Part shown: in pieces, positions 51,556 to 60,956 of the stretch | Layout: the number at the start of each line of letters is the position of its first letter | Position numbering within the stretch: the stretch's first letter is position 1 | From: Streptococcus suis | GTDB lineage: Bacteria; Bacillota; Bacilli; Lactobacillales; Streptococcaceae | DNA: 64,000 bases | Direction of reading: 5' to 3' | NCBI GenBank assembly: GCA_029593505.1 | Contig: JAKTNI010000002.1 | Location: 310,001-374,000, forward strand | Notes under the pieces: model-generated | Told to the model about the DNA's origin: nothing | Seen by the model: only the letters and a program-made list of their open reading frames with translations | Database searches by the model: none | Made by a program: the position numbers and the translations under genes

Positions 51556-52164
51556 CTAAATCGGCATTTCATTTATCATTTCTGTAAAACGATGAGTAAA
51601 CTGTGCTGTTAGTCCCCAAATATTCTCAGATAATGTTTCATAGAAAGGAATCAAGCGCTCAGGATAACGAAATGAATACTGACGTTCTCCACGAATACGA
51701 TCAAAAGGAAAATCTTGATCAGCAGCCAACGAAATAGACAAAGAGTAATATCGTGGTTCTAGCTCCAATAAATGTTTCAAAGAAACAGTAAACCATCTAG
51801 CAACTTCATCATTAGGAAGAAGACAAGTCCAATCAAAATCTACAATTCCTACAAAACAACGAATAGTAGTATTTCCCAATATCACATAATCGATTTCTCC
51901 CAGTAATTTTACCTGTTCTTTTGAAATACCAAGCTCCTCTTCTACTTCACGAACAACTGCTTCCTGTGCTGTTTCACCAACCTCAATTTCACCTCCTGGA
52001 AAAGAAACCTCTCCCGGCTGAGAAATATATTCACCACGCACTTCATATAACACGTGTCATTCATTAGCTACTTTTACTAACGGCAACAATACTGCGTACG
52101 ATTGTGTTTCTCCTAGCAATTGAGGCTGGTAAGTTTCCAACCTTTTTCTAAATTGTTCTATCAT
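51556..52164 (-). pseudogene. NUDIX hydrolase (CoA pyrophosphatase-like) with one nonsense codon
   Basis: ATG 52164 opens MIEQFRKRLETYQPQLLGETQ ... VKVANE, then TGA (52059-52057), then HVLYEVRGEYISQPGEVSFPGG with an intact Nudix box (GGEIEVGETAQEAVVREVEEELG). The family has EWHVLYE here, so TGG to TGA is the likely change. A GTG two codons later could restart a 165-residue form that keeps the catalytic box but lacks the N-terminal strand. Confidence 0.8.
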
Positions 52165-52228
52165 TGCCACTTCCTTCCAACTATTTCAATTTAAATGGAT
52201 ATAAAAAGGAGGGGGTAGCCCTCACTTC

Positions 52229-53737
52229 TTATTTACCTTTGAGCATTCCTAAAATACCGCGAGTTACGACACGTCCAACTTCTCTTCCTACTTGGCTCAT
52301 GAGATTTTTTGTAAAACGATCTACTACAGAATCTGTTCGACGACTTGTAGATGTGCTCGAACTTCGTTCTTTATTAGCAGTTGATGTTTGTTGCCTAACA
52401 GAATCTCTGGTTTCTTTACCAACCTCAGATTGTTCAGCTTTGTTTATTAACTCTGCTTCTGTCTCTTTCGTCATCGCTAAAATCTGCTCATGTGCTGATT
52501 CTCTATTGATAGCATCTCCATACTTCTCTAATAACGGAGAGTGGTTCATAACAGATAGAAGAAGTGCTGCATCAACTGTGCCCAATTGACTCTTAGGTGG
52601 ATAAACTAAAACCTTATCTGCAAAACTTGGCGTTCCGTCTGCTTGTAAAGTGGATACAATAGCCTCACCTACTTGCAATTCCTGTATCACTTTGCTAAGG
52701 TCTTCACTACCTTCTTGACGGAAAGTATCTGCCACAGTAGCTACTGTCTTTAGCTCTTTCGGCGTAAAAGCTCTCAAACCATGTTGAATTCGATTTCCTA
52801 ATTGAGCGGCTATACTGTCTGGAATATCCGTAGGATTTTGTGTCACAAAAAAGACACCTACTCCCTTTGAACGAATCAGACGAACAATAAGTTCAATCTT
52901 TTCCAATAAAACCTTCGGAGCATCTTTAAAAAGGACATGAGCTTCATCAAAAAAGAACACCATTTTCGGCTTATCCACATCTCCTACCTCTGGAAGTACA
53001 TCATATAATTCAGATAAAAGACTAAGCAGAACTGTTGAATAGAGAGTAGGCTGATTGAACAATTCTGTCGCTTGAAGAATATTGATCACACCTCTACCAT
53101 CTGGAGACTGTCTCATCAAATCTGCAATCTCTAAACTTGGCTCTCCAAAGAAAATCTTACCTCCTTGTTGTTCAAGAACCACTAGACTTCGTAAGATCGC
53201 ACCAACAGAACGAGCTGGAATATTTCCATAATATTGACTAAGTTCCGTTGCATTCTCTGCCACAAAATTAAGCATCGCTCGTAAATCCATCAAGTCAATC
53301 AATAAGAGGCCACGTTCATCTGCCACACTAAACACGATGTGAAGAATCGATTCTTGAGTATCATTCAATCCTAAAAGACGCGTCAGTAAAACAGGACCTA
53401 ATTCTGAAATCGTCATACGAACAGGTATTCCGCTCTCTCCTATAACATCCCATAACTCAACAGGATAAGCTGCTGGACTATAATCTGCATATTTTGTTTT
53501 TTCTAGTCTAACCTTATCAACTTCTTTATCATTTGCTTGTACTAAACTATTGAGGTCTCCTTTGATATCTGATAGAAATACTGGAATGCCAGCCTCACTT
53601 AACTGTTCTGCCAAGACTTTTAGAGTAACAGTTTTACCTGTTCCAGTAGCACCAGCAATAATTCCATGACGGTTAAGACGTTTCAAATGCATTTCAGCTT
53701 GATTTCGTCCATAACCAAAAGTAATAACCTCCGCCAT
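52229..53737 (-). CDS. HerA/DUF853-type ATPase (YjgR family)
   Basis: ATG 53737 (MAEVITFGYGRNQAEMHLK) follows AGAGG; an ATG three codons earlier is possible. The 502-residue protein has Walker A GATGTGKTVTLKVL, Walker B MVFFFDEAHVLF and the arginine-finger region FVTQNPTDIPDSIAAQLG. It resembles HerA-like DNA translocases; the C-terminal 100 residues are S/T-rich. Function is not established. Confidence 0.85.
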   Translation of the reverse strand: MAEVITFGYGRNQAEMHLKRLNRHGIIAGATGTGKTVTLKVLAEQLSEAGIPVFLSDIKGDLNSLVQANDKEVDKVRLEKTKYADYSPAAYPVELWDVIGESGIPVRMTISELGPVLLTRLLGLNDTQESILHIVFSVADERGLLLIDLMDLRAMLNFVAENATELSQYYGNIPARSVGAILRSLVVLEQQGGKIFFGEPSLEIADLMRQSPDGRGVINILQATELFNQPTLYSTVLLSLLSELYDVLPEVGDVDKPKMVFFFDEAHVLFKDAPKVLLEKIELIVRLIRSKGVGVFFVTQNPTDIPDSIAAQLGNRIQHGLRAFTPKELKTVATVADTFRQEGSEDLSKVIQELQVGEAIVSTLQADGTPSFADKVLVYPPKSQLGTVDAALLLSVMNHSPLLEKYGDAINRESAHEQILAMTKETEAELINKAEQSEVGKETRDSVRQQTSTANKERSSSTSTSRRTDSVVDRFTKNLMSQVGREVGRVVTRGILGMLKGK

Positions 53738-53950
53738 ATTGTTCATCCTCTTTTCTGATTTTTCCTTATTATCTTATTATAGCATATCTTTTGCTAAATA
53801 AAGTCTTGGAAAACTGTTAAATACTTTGATTGCTACTATTTTTGTTTTAGTTTATAGTCCTTATTTTCAAACATAATCGTTTTTCCTAAATTGATAACGG
53901 TTACTTCTTATTTTTATAAAAAAAGTACTTACATTTTTTCTTATTTTCTG

Positions 53951-53979
53951 TTATACTCTCTTATTGTGAGAAGCTTCTC
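53951..53979 (+). promoter_or_regulatory. Promoter and 12-base palindrome before the formate/nitrite channel gene
   Basis: TGTTATACT (hexamer 53952-53957) is followed at the expected start site by the perfect palindrome GAGAAGCTTCTC (53968-53979), a candidate operator. Confidence 0.5.
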
Positions 53980-54009
53980 AAATCTTAGAAAATAAACGAG
54001 GTTAAGACT

Positions 54010-54816
54010 GTGGCAGAACAAAACGACACTCTAATTTATAATATTGATAAGAGCATACGGAAAAAAGCTGACTTGCTTGAAAATAACTTCTTTGCTTACT
54101 CCATACGAGCAATTATGGCCAGTGTGTATTTAGCTATTGGTTTAGCTATTTCCATCTATGTATGTGATAAATTAAACCATATCGTAGATGGATTGGGTAA
54201 ATTTGGATATGGTCTTATGTTCGGTTGGTGTTTGGTAATGATTTTATATATGAATGCAGAATTGGGGACATCTAATATGATGTATATGACCTCTGCTATT
54301 CACCGTAAAGTTATCCCTACCAAAACCGCTCTTAAAATTCTGGCAACTTGTATTTTCTTTAACTTCATAGGAGCAGTTATCGTTTGTTTCCTGCTCTCTT
54401 ATACACAACCTTATCAAGTTGGACATATTGAAGAAAGTAGCTATTTATTTCAAGCCGCTAGTGCGAAGCTAATGAAAACACCACTTACACAATTCGTTGA
54501 GGGGATATTTGCCAATATCGTTGTTAATATTGCAGTATTTATTTCAATGCGTATGAAAGATGACGCTGGACGTGTAATCTCTCTCATCTTTATCATATTT
54601 ATCTTTGCCTTCCTTGGCTTTGAGCACGTTATTGCCAACTTCTCTACTTTCTCCCTAGCTTTCTTTGCAAATGGTGGACCAGTTGAAGGAATGACTATTC
54701 TCAGTGTTCTTAGCAACTTTTTCTTCTCGGGACTTGGAAACTTTGTTGGAGGAGGAATCCTGATCGGATTTCTTTATAGCTGGCTTAGTAAAAAATCAAA
54801 ATTATATGTTGACTAA
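54010..54816 (+). CDS. Formate/nitrite transporter family channel
   Basis: This 268-residue protein starts at GTG 54010 (MAEQNDTLIYNIDKS; GAGG upstream). It has six membrane spans and FNT-type segments (AELGTSNMMYM, GFEHVIANFSTFS, LGNFVGGGI). It probably carries formate or a related small anion out of the cell. Stand-alone transcription unit with its own promoter and terminator. Confidence 0.88.
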   Translation: MAEQNDTLIYNIDKSIRKKADLLENNFFAYSIRAIMASVYLAIGLAISIYVCDKLNHIVDGLGKFGYGLMFGWCLVMILYMNAELGTSNMMYMTSAIHRKVIPTKTALKILATCIFFNFIGAVIVCFLLSYTQPYQVGHIEESSYLFQAASAKLMKTPLTQFVEGIFANIVVNIAVFISMRMKDDAGRVISLIFIIFIFAFLGFEHVIANFSTFSLAFFANGGPVEGMTILSVLSNFFFSGLGNFVGGGILIGFLYSWLSKKSKLYVD

Positions 54817-54825
54817 TGGTCAGAA

Positions 54826-54857
54826 AACGGTTGAACACTCAGCCGTTTTTTTTTTTT
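54826..54857 (+). terminator. Intrinsic terminator after the FNT gene
   Basis: AACGGTTGA / TCAGCCGTT (one G-U) followed by eleven T. Confidence 0.9.
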
Positions 54858-54887
54858 ATAAAATATAAAGATCAAACCTATAAATAC

Positions 54888-54916
54888 TTGACTTAATCAA
54901 CTTATAGGTGTATATT
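54888..54916 (+). promoter_or_regulatory. Promoter of the PadR operon
   Basis: TTGACT, 17 bases, TATATT; start about 50 bases before the padR ATG. Confidence 0.6.
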
Positions 54917-54970
54917 TTATATATATTATTTTTCGATATATGTTTTTTTTCAATATGAAAGGAGAAAAGT

Positions 54971-55297
54971 ATGTATTTTCCTGTTCCAGCAGTGCTGACA
55001 GAATTTCTCATATTAGCGATATTGGAATCCAAAGACTCCTATGGCTACGAAATCTGCCAGACCATCAAACTCATCTCAACGATCAAAGAATCTGCACTCT
55101 ATCCTATTCTTAAAAAGTTAGAGCAAAATGATTTTTTAGTAACCTATTCTCGTGAATATCAGGGAAGAATGAGAAAATACTATAGTTTAACCCAGTTAGG
55201 ACACGAACAGTTAATTCTCTTAAAAGATGACTGGGATACTTACACCAATACAATCAACGGCATCATAGAAGGGAGCATTCGTCATGACAAGAACTGA
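54971..55297 (+). CDS. PadR family transcription regulator
   Basis: This 108-residue winged-helix protein has FLILAILESKDSYGYEI, SALYPILKKLEQNDFL and the basic wing YQGRMRKYYSLTQLG, typical of PadR. It overlaps the DUF1700 gene and probably represses its own operon until an envelope signal arrives. Confidence 0.93.
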   Translation: MYFPVPAVLTEFLILAILESKDSYGYEICQTIKLISTIKESALYPILKKLEQNDFLVTYSREYQGRMRKYYSLTQLGHEQLILLKDDWDTYTNTINGIIEGSIRHDKN

Positions 55298-56039
55298 ATA
55301 CATGGCTCAGTTGGAAAAATATTTGAAAAAGTTGCCTCACAAAGAGTACTTTGAGGCTATTAACTTCTTTAATGAATACTTTGATGAGGCGGGACCAGAG
55401 CGTGAAGCAGAAATCATAGAAGAATTAGGCTCTCCTAAAGAAGCAGCAAGCGAGTTGATCAATAACATGCTCAATAAACAGATTGAAGAAGAACGAACAA
55501 GCAACAAAAATCTCAAATTAGATTGGAAAGCTTGGATTGGGATCGGTGCCATCAGCATCATGTTTTGCTCCTCCTCTTTTCTTCTCTTTGTTATGGGGGA
55601 ATTTATAGGATTGATTCTCCTACTGTTGACCTTCATTGTCGCTGCTTTCTTTTTGGGTAGATACTTTCCTCATTTTAGCAAAACCAAACGAACACTTTGG
55701 TTAGCCATATTAGCCATTATCTCTTTACCAGTTACAATTCCACTATTGCTCATCTTTATCGGTGGTTTACTGGGACTGATTGTTCTTATTCTTATTTTGA
55801 TTATTGGAGCTTTCGCGCTAGGGGTCATTTTTTTAACGAGCGGTGGCTATCTAATCTGGGAAGGTTTTAACCTCATATCACAGGGAATGAATATCTTCCT
55901 CATGGGGTTTGGTGCTGGACTTTCACTTATTGGAGGAGCTATTCTGCTCTACATTTTGACTGGATTTTTTACCTACTGGTCATTCCGACTGGTGAAAACT
56001 TGCTTCAAATGGATATTAAAAAGAGGTAAACAAGCATGA
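55284..56039 (+). CDS. DUF1700 membrane protein
   Basis: This 251-residue protein has the DUF1700 N-terminal region (LEKYLKKLPHKEYFEAINF...EELGSPKEAASEL) and five to six hydrophobic segments in residues ~95-240. It is usually the middle gene of PadR-DUF1700-DUF4097 operons, thought to act in envelope stress. Overlaps both neighbours. Confidence 0.9.
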   Translation: MTRTEYMAQLEKYLKKLPHKEYFEAINFFNEYFDEAGPEREAEIIEELGSPKEAASELINNMLNKQIEEERTSNKNLKLDWKAWIGIGAISIMFCSSSFLLFVMGEFIGLILLLLTFIVAAFFLGRYFPHFSKTKRTLWLAILAIISLPVTIPLLLIFIGGLLGLIVLILILIIGAFALGVIFLTSGGYLIWEGFNLISQGMNIFLMGFGAGLSLIGGAILLYILTGFFTYWSFRLVKTCFKWILKRGKQA

Positions 56040-57088
56040 AAAAGAAATTAATAATCACAATCATCGTTGGCTTTGTTAGTCTAATTATGGGCTTGATCTT
56101 AGCTGGGATTGGATTTTTTACAGGTGGCGTGGTGCGATTAGAAGAAGTCTCCGCACCAGAGGAAATCCACAAAATCTATAACAACCTACATACAATTAAG
56201 ATTGATTTTATTCCTCATACCGTTATTCTCAAAGAATCACGCGATAATCACTACCATGTAACCTATGCTAACTCCAAAAACAATACCTTCTCTTCTCTCA
56301 ATCTTAGCGAAAATAAGGGCACATTAATCCTATCTTCCCAAGAACAACAATTTGCTATAGAGGGAATTATGCAGTTTGTCGGAGAAAGCTTAGCTCAATA
56401 TAAAATAGATGTTCAAACGGTTACCATTGAAGTTCCAAAAGACAAAATGGTGAACAGATTGGAAGGACGTATCAATTACTACGGTACCTCTGTTATTGAA
56501 AATGTCCACATCAAAGAAATTGATTTAGAAGCTCGTCTCTACCTCAATAACGCTGAGATTGATAGTGGAAAAATTACATCAAGCTATTTTCAAGCGGAGC
56601 AATCGAATTTAAAGCATACAAATATATCTATTTTAGGGAGTAATATTCACCTAATCGATACTATCTTAGACACCGTAAACATTAAACAGTACCAGCAGCT
56701 AGATGCTGTTCAAGTAACACTCTTAGGCGAGAATACTTTCTCTCCTGAACAAACCTTGGCTGTTACCAATCTAAGCCTAACAGATACGAGCTTACAGAAT
56801 GTCAACTTAGATATCCACAATAAACTAGATATAAGAGCACTAGCTGAACATTTAGGCTACCAATATGACACCCTTGAAGAGCTGGAAAAAGCCGTTGGGG
56901 ATATGAGCTACTTCAAAGAGCAAGCTGAACATGTTGGTATTTTTACTAAGGATAAGTACGAAAATCTACCTGTTAAAAAAGATAGTGAGAGACAAATATT
57001 GACAGCAGAGAAAAAAGATAGTCAAAATAAATTAACCATCCATACAACCAATGCAACGATTAATCTACGAACACCAAAACCAAAGTAA
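56036..57088 (+). CDS. DUF4097 family envelope protein
   Basis: This 350-residue protein has one N-terminal membrane anchor (residues ~5-28) and an external beta-helix-like repeat region (DUF4097/LiaG-like). The C-terminal ~100 residues are charged. Last gene of the operon; the partner of the DUF1700 protein in sensing or stabilising the envelope. Confidence 0.85.
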   Translation: MKKKLIITIIVGFVSLIMGLILAGIGFFTGGVVRLEEVSAPEEIHKIYNNLHTIKIDFIPHTVILKESRDNHYHVTYANSKNNTFSSLNLSENKGTLILSSQEQQFAIEGIMQFVGESLAQYKIDVQTVTIEVPKDKMVNRLEGRINYYGTSVIENVHIKEIDLEARLYLNNAEIDSGKITSSYFQAEQSNLKHTNISILGSNIHLIDTILDTVNIKQYQQLDAVQVTLLGENTFSPEQTLAVTNLSLTDTSLQNVNLDIHNKLDIRALAEHLGYQYDTLEELEKAVGDMSYFKEQAEHVGIFTKDKYENLPVKKDSERQILTAEKKDSQNKLTIHTTNATINLRTPKPK

Positions 57089-57207
57089 TGATCAACTGTA
57101 GAATTCACTTATAGTTTACTCACTCTTCTTCCTCACCAATCTATCCATTCGTGAACGTAGGGATTTTCTGATACAATAGACTTAATTAACTAAAGGAGAA
57201 GTTCTAT

Positions 57208-57708
57208 ATGTCAATTGATAACCTTCAACACTGTTCCCGTTGCCTCTTAGAAGAAAGAGGGGTTCAACTAGAGGACATTGCCAATTTAGTGATGCATTTG
57301 CAAAATCCATACATTCCTAATTTAACACCCGCAGAATGCTTGGAAAATGTTAAGGCAGTTCTTACCAAGCGTGAGGTACAAAATGCCATTATAACTGGAG
57401 TCGAAATAGATAAATTAGCTGAACAGAAAGCTATTTCTCAACCTCTCCAGTCTATCTTGATGAACGATGAAGGGTTATATGGTATTGATGAGATTCTCGG
57501 ATTGTCGATTGTCAATCTATACGGAACCATCGGTTTTACAAACTACGGCTATTTAGACAAGTCTAAACCCGGCATCATCGCCCAACTCAATAGCAAGAAT
57601 GGTCAGCACTGCCACACTTTTCTTGATGATATCATCTGTGCCATTGCTGCCGCTGCTGCTAGTCGGATTGCTCACAACGATCCAGATAAAAGTGCTATTA
57701 CCAAATAA
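57208..57708 (+). CDS. pgpA: Phosphatidylglycerophosphatase A family protein
   Basis: This 166-residue protein matches the PgpA/YutG family: GLYGIDEILGLSIVNLYGTIG and HTFLDDIICAIAAAAASR, with conserved D/E residues. Members of the family remove the phosphate of phosphatidylglycerophosphate; the soluble YutG-like forms may have other targets. AAAGGAG precedes ATG. Confidence 0.8.
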   Translation: MSIDNLQHCSRCLLEERGVQLEDIANLVMHLQNPYIPNLTPAECLENVKAVLTKREVQNAIITGVEIDKLAEQKAISQPLQSILMNDEGLYGIDEILGLSIVNLYGTIGFTNYGYLDKSKPGIIAQLNSKNGQHCHTFLDDIICAIAAAAASRIAHNDPDKSAITK

Positions 57709-57717
57709 GAAACAAAG

Positions 57718-57745
57718 AACCAACTGTCCATTTGAACAGTTGGTT
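57718..57745. terminator. Bidirectional terminator between pgpA and yhgE
   Basis: AACCAACTGT / ACAGTTGGTT (ten pairs) around CCATTTGA. Confidence 0.75.
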
Positions 57746-57749
57746 TTCT

Positions 57750-60209
57750 TTATTCATCTTTCTGTGAGTAAATCAATAGACCTATAACCATAAAACCAAT
57801 TAAAAAGAAACTAAGTATCCATGCTTGGTGACTACTATCTCCAACCAATGAAATTGTTTGACGTAGCCCTGAAACAGAATAAGTCATTGGTAAATAGGGC
57901 TGGATGACTTGGAAGAAATGTGGACTCAGCTCAATCGGATAGGTTCCTGCACTAGCACCTAACTGCAAAAGCAGAAGGATTAAACTAGCAAAAGAGCCAA
58001 AACGATTATTCCAACCAACCAAGGCTGTGACTAAAGCCATAAATGTCCAAGAAGCTAGAAAAATCAAGCCTAGAGTAGATAAAGAATGGGTTGGAGCTAT
58101 TCCAATAAATAGAAGAATGCTGTACAGTATAACAGCTGCCAAACTCGCAATACTTCCATTAAGCAACAGTTTACCTTTGGCCCAATCCCAACGATTTTTA
58201 TAAGAACGATTATCAATATGTTTTACAAAAATAACATTAGCAGATAACGCCATTACCATAAGTGCAACAGAAACCATATAAGGTGCCATTCCAACTCCAT
58301 TGGTCTTGACACTATCTTTGTCACTATGTTTTAAAACTACTGGCTGTGCTACTGCTTGAGCATTCTGTTCATCCAGCGACACTACTGACAATTGTTGACT
58401 AGCCGAGTTGAGTGAATCTGATAAAGTCTCACTTCCTGTTCTAAGAGTAGATAATCCACTTGTCAAAGATTGACTACCACTTACCAATTGATCTGTACCC
58501 ACCATTAATCGCTGACTACCTGAAGCCAATTGAGTTGACCCACTAATCAGTTGACTAGAACTAGTAGCCAAGGTCGCCAAACCAGAAGTCAGCTGATTTC
58601 CTCCTGATTGCATACTATCATTATTTGCAACCAGTTGTTCTCCTCCCTCTGCCAATTTGGCAACTCCTGCTGTATAACTTGTTACTCCTGCCATAAGCTG
58701 AGAAGTGCCACTAGAAAATTGGGTGTGTAATTGTTGAATGCCACTTGCTACAGTTTGTGTTCCCGGTAAAACTTGGTGATTTAGAGCTGTGTTAACTTGA
58801 CTAAAGCCAGTATATAGGTTCTCTAAAGCTGCTGTAGCTCCCGGTAAAACTTGATTGGTAGCTGTGTTGATCTGATTCATAGCTGTTTGCAATTGCCCCA
58901 GTTGTTCTCCAGCATCCGAAAGAGTTTGTAATTCCGTCACAGCTTGATTGAGTTGAGATAGTTGTTCTAGGATACCTTTAGCAACTATTTCTGCTGTTGA
59001 AGAAGTATGTTCGAGAGCATTCACTAGCTCAGCTTGTTGGTCAGCTGTTAACTGGTGATAAGTTACAGTAGCTTGCAGAGCTTCAATACTAGCATTCCTA
59101 TCTGCTTGCACTGCATTTAATAGTTCCCGAGCTTGAGTTCCCATATTTGTCAAAGAACCAACTAAATTACTTGTATCTACTGCTAGGTTGCCTAAACTCG
59201 AAACGCTGTCATTTAATTGACCAATTCCTGTCTGCAAACGAGGAATACCTGTCAAAAGTGATTGTATCTGACTAGACTGTTGCTCAGAAAGACTAGTTAG
59301 AGTAGCTAATTGCTCCAATCCTGCTTGTAATTGCCCAACTCCTGTAACAAGTTGCTCAACTTGGTTAGCTCCTATTTTAAGCTGTTCCACTCCAGCAATG
59401 AGTTGAGAAGAGTGCACGTTCAATTGCTCAGCTCCTGAAACAAGACTAGCGACTCCATTTGTATAGGTGTACAAACTTCTTGACAGTGCTTGACTACCTG
59501 TGGTTGCCTGCTTCACTCCATCTGTATAGCTCACTACTCCGGATGCTAATTGATCGGCTCCTGTCACTAATGCATTTCCAGACGAAGATAAGGTAGAGAC
59601 ACCCTTGGAAAGTGCTTGACTGCCTGTTTCCAATTGATGAGCTCCACTTGTCAATTGTTGACTACCATCTGCTGCTTCAACCATTCCAACTTGGAGAGAT
59701 CTCATACTATCGAACACTGCTGCAGTATAGGTTTTTGTAATATTCTCTGATACGGATGCCTTTAACTTTTCCATAGCCGATTCACTCATTTTAGAAGCAA
59801 CAAAACTGTGTCCTTTAGATGTTTGATAAGAAATAGTGGGAGACTCTGGCTGGTTGGTTAAGAGACTAGACGCCTTTTGAGATAAATCTTCTGGTAGGGT
59901 AATGACCATATAATAGTCACCTTTGTTCAATCCTTTTTCAGCAGCTTCTTCTGATACAAAGTGGAAATCCAGACTTTTATTGTCTTTCATAGTATCCACC
60001 ATATCATCTCCAATTGTCAGAGTTTTATCTTGAAAATGTGCTACCTGATCCTGATTCACAACTGCCACAGGTAGCTGATCTAACCGTCCGTAAGGATCCC
60101 ACATTGATGTTAAAAAACTAATATTATATAGGGCGGGTACACATGCAATACCAATGATAGTAAGCAAGGTCATTGGTTGCTTGAAAAAATCTTTTACTTT
60201 TTTTGACAT
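57750..60209 (-). CDS. yhgE: YhgE/Pip family membrane protein
   Basis: I use ATG 60209 (MSKKVKDFFKQPMTLLTIIG), which follows AAAGGAG, rather than an in-frame start at 60287. The 819-residue protein has one N-terminal span, a conserved extracellular PVAVVNQD region, a long central part built of LxxGxxxLxxG-type repeats (many copies between ~170 and 610) and five C-terminal spans. This is the YhgE/phage-infection-protein layout, often used as a phage receptor or a secretion-linked envelope protein. Controlled by the divergent TetR gene. Confidence 0.9.
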   Translation of the reverse strand: MSKKVKDFFKQPMTLLTIIGIACVPALYNISFLTSMWDPYGRLDQLPVAVVNQDQVAHFQDKTLTIGDDMVDTMKDNKSLDFHFVSEEAAEKGLNKGDYYMVITLPEDLSQKASSLLTNQPESPTISYQTSKGHSFVASKMSESAMEKLKASVSENITKTYTAAVFDSMRSLQVGMVEAADGSQQLTSGAHQLETGSQALSKGVSTLSSSGNALVTGADQLASGVVSYTDGVKQATTGSQALSRSLYTYTNGVASLVSGAEQLNVHSSQLIAGVEQLKIGANQVEQLVTGVGQLQAGLEQLATLTSLSEQQSSQIQSLLTGIPRLQTGIGQLNDSVSSLGNLAVDTSNLVGSLTNMGTQARELLNAVQADRNASIEALQATVTYHQLTADQQAELVNALEHTSSTAEIVAKGILEQLSQLNQAVTELQTLSDAGEQLGQLQTAMNQINTATNQVLPGATAALENLYTGFSQVNTALNHQVLPGTQTVASGIQQLHTQFSSGTSQLMAGVTSYTAGVAKLAEGGEQLVANNDSMQSGGNQLTSGLATLATSSSQLISGSTQLASGSQRLMVGTDQLVSGSQSLTSGLSTLRTGSETLSDSLNSASQQLSVVSLDEQNAQAVAQPVVLKHSDKDSVKTNGVGMAPYMVSVALMVMALSANVIFVKHIDNRSYKNRWDWAKGKLLLNGSIASLAAVILYSILLFIGIAPTHSLSTLGLIFLASWTFMALVTALVGWNNRFGSFASLILLLLQLGASAGTYPIELSPHFFQVIQPYLPMTYSVSGLRQTISLVGDSSHQAWILSFFLIGFMVIGLLIYSQKDE

Positions 60210-60219
60210 AAACAACTCC

Positions 60220-60316
60220 TTTAGACATAGTGTCCAAAAACTGATAAAATACATTATACAAGGATCCTTTTCAAAATCAAGCGACAAGGATTGTTTTTAG
60301 ACACAGTGTCTAAAAA
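60220..60316. promoter_or_regulatory. Two operators for the TetR regulator between yhgE and tetR
   Basis: A perfect 23-base palindrome (60294-60316, core GACAC-A-GTGTC) and an imperfect copy (60220-60238, core GACAT-A-GTGTC) flank a leftward TATAAT (near 60254). One copy lies in each gene's leader, fitting repression of both by the TetR protein. Confidence 0.8.
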
Positions 60317-60335
60317 TGTTCAAAAGGAAGAAAAA

Positions 60336-60866
60336 ATGAAAACAGATCAACGAAAAGAACGAACACAACAAGCGATTTTAAACGCTATGGTAACCTGTCT
60401 TAGAACACAGCCTTTCAACGCCATCACAACTACCCATTTAGCTAATGAAGCAGGTATTAGTCGCTCCAGTTTTTATACACACTATAAGGATAAATACCAG
60501 CTGATAGAATCATACCAACAATCACTTTTTCACAAGTTAGAATACATCTTTGACTGTTATGGACATAGTCGAGAACAGGTCTTTTTAGAAATTTTCAAAT
60601 TGCTCTATCGTGAAGAGCTTTTATCTGCTCTGCTTAGTCATAATGGCACTCAAGAAATTCAACAATTTTTAATTCATAAAGTTCGTCTACTCATTTCCAC
60701 AGAATTATCCGACTTTTTCCAAGAACCCGCATCATCGATAGAAAAAAACTATCGGAGTATTTATTTTTCTCAAGCCTTTTTTGGAATTCTCCAAGCTTGG
60801 ATTATCAAGGGAAAGCTAGAATCTCCTGAAGAAATGAGTCATTTCTTTTTAAAAATGCTTCCCTGA
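60336..60866 (+). CDS. TetR family repressor of yhgE
   Basis: ATG 60336 (MKTDQRKERTQQAILNAM) follows GGAAG and lies after the operator; the in-frame start at 60291 would place codons inside the palindrome. The 176-residue protein has the helix-turn-helix ITTTHLANEAGISRSSFYTHYKDKY and a TetR_C domain. The ligand is unknown. Confidence 0.9.
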   Translation: MKTDQRKERTQQAILNAMVTCLRTQPFNAITTTHLANEAGISRSSFYTHYKDKYQLIESYQQSLFHKLEYIFDCYGHSREQVFLEIFKLLYREELLSALLSHNGTQEIQQFLIHKVRLLISTELSDFFQEPASSIEKNYRSIYFSQAFFGILQAWIIKGKLESPEEMSHFFLKMLP

Positions 60867-60922
60867 TAAAAAAGACAGATATAGCAACTCTAAGTCTTTT
60901 ATAAGTGATAATCTGAAGTTAT

Positions 60923-60949
60923 AAAAAACAGGTTGTCAATACAACCTGT
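60923..60949 (-). terminator. Intrinsic terminator after pyrD
   Basis: ACAGGTTGT / ACAACCTGT followed by six T on the - strand. Confidence 0.85.
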
Positions 60950-60956
60950 CCCGATC

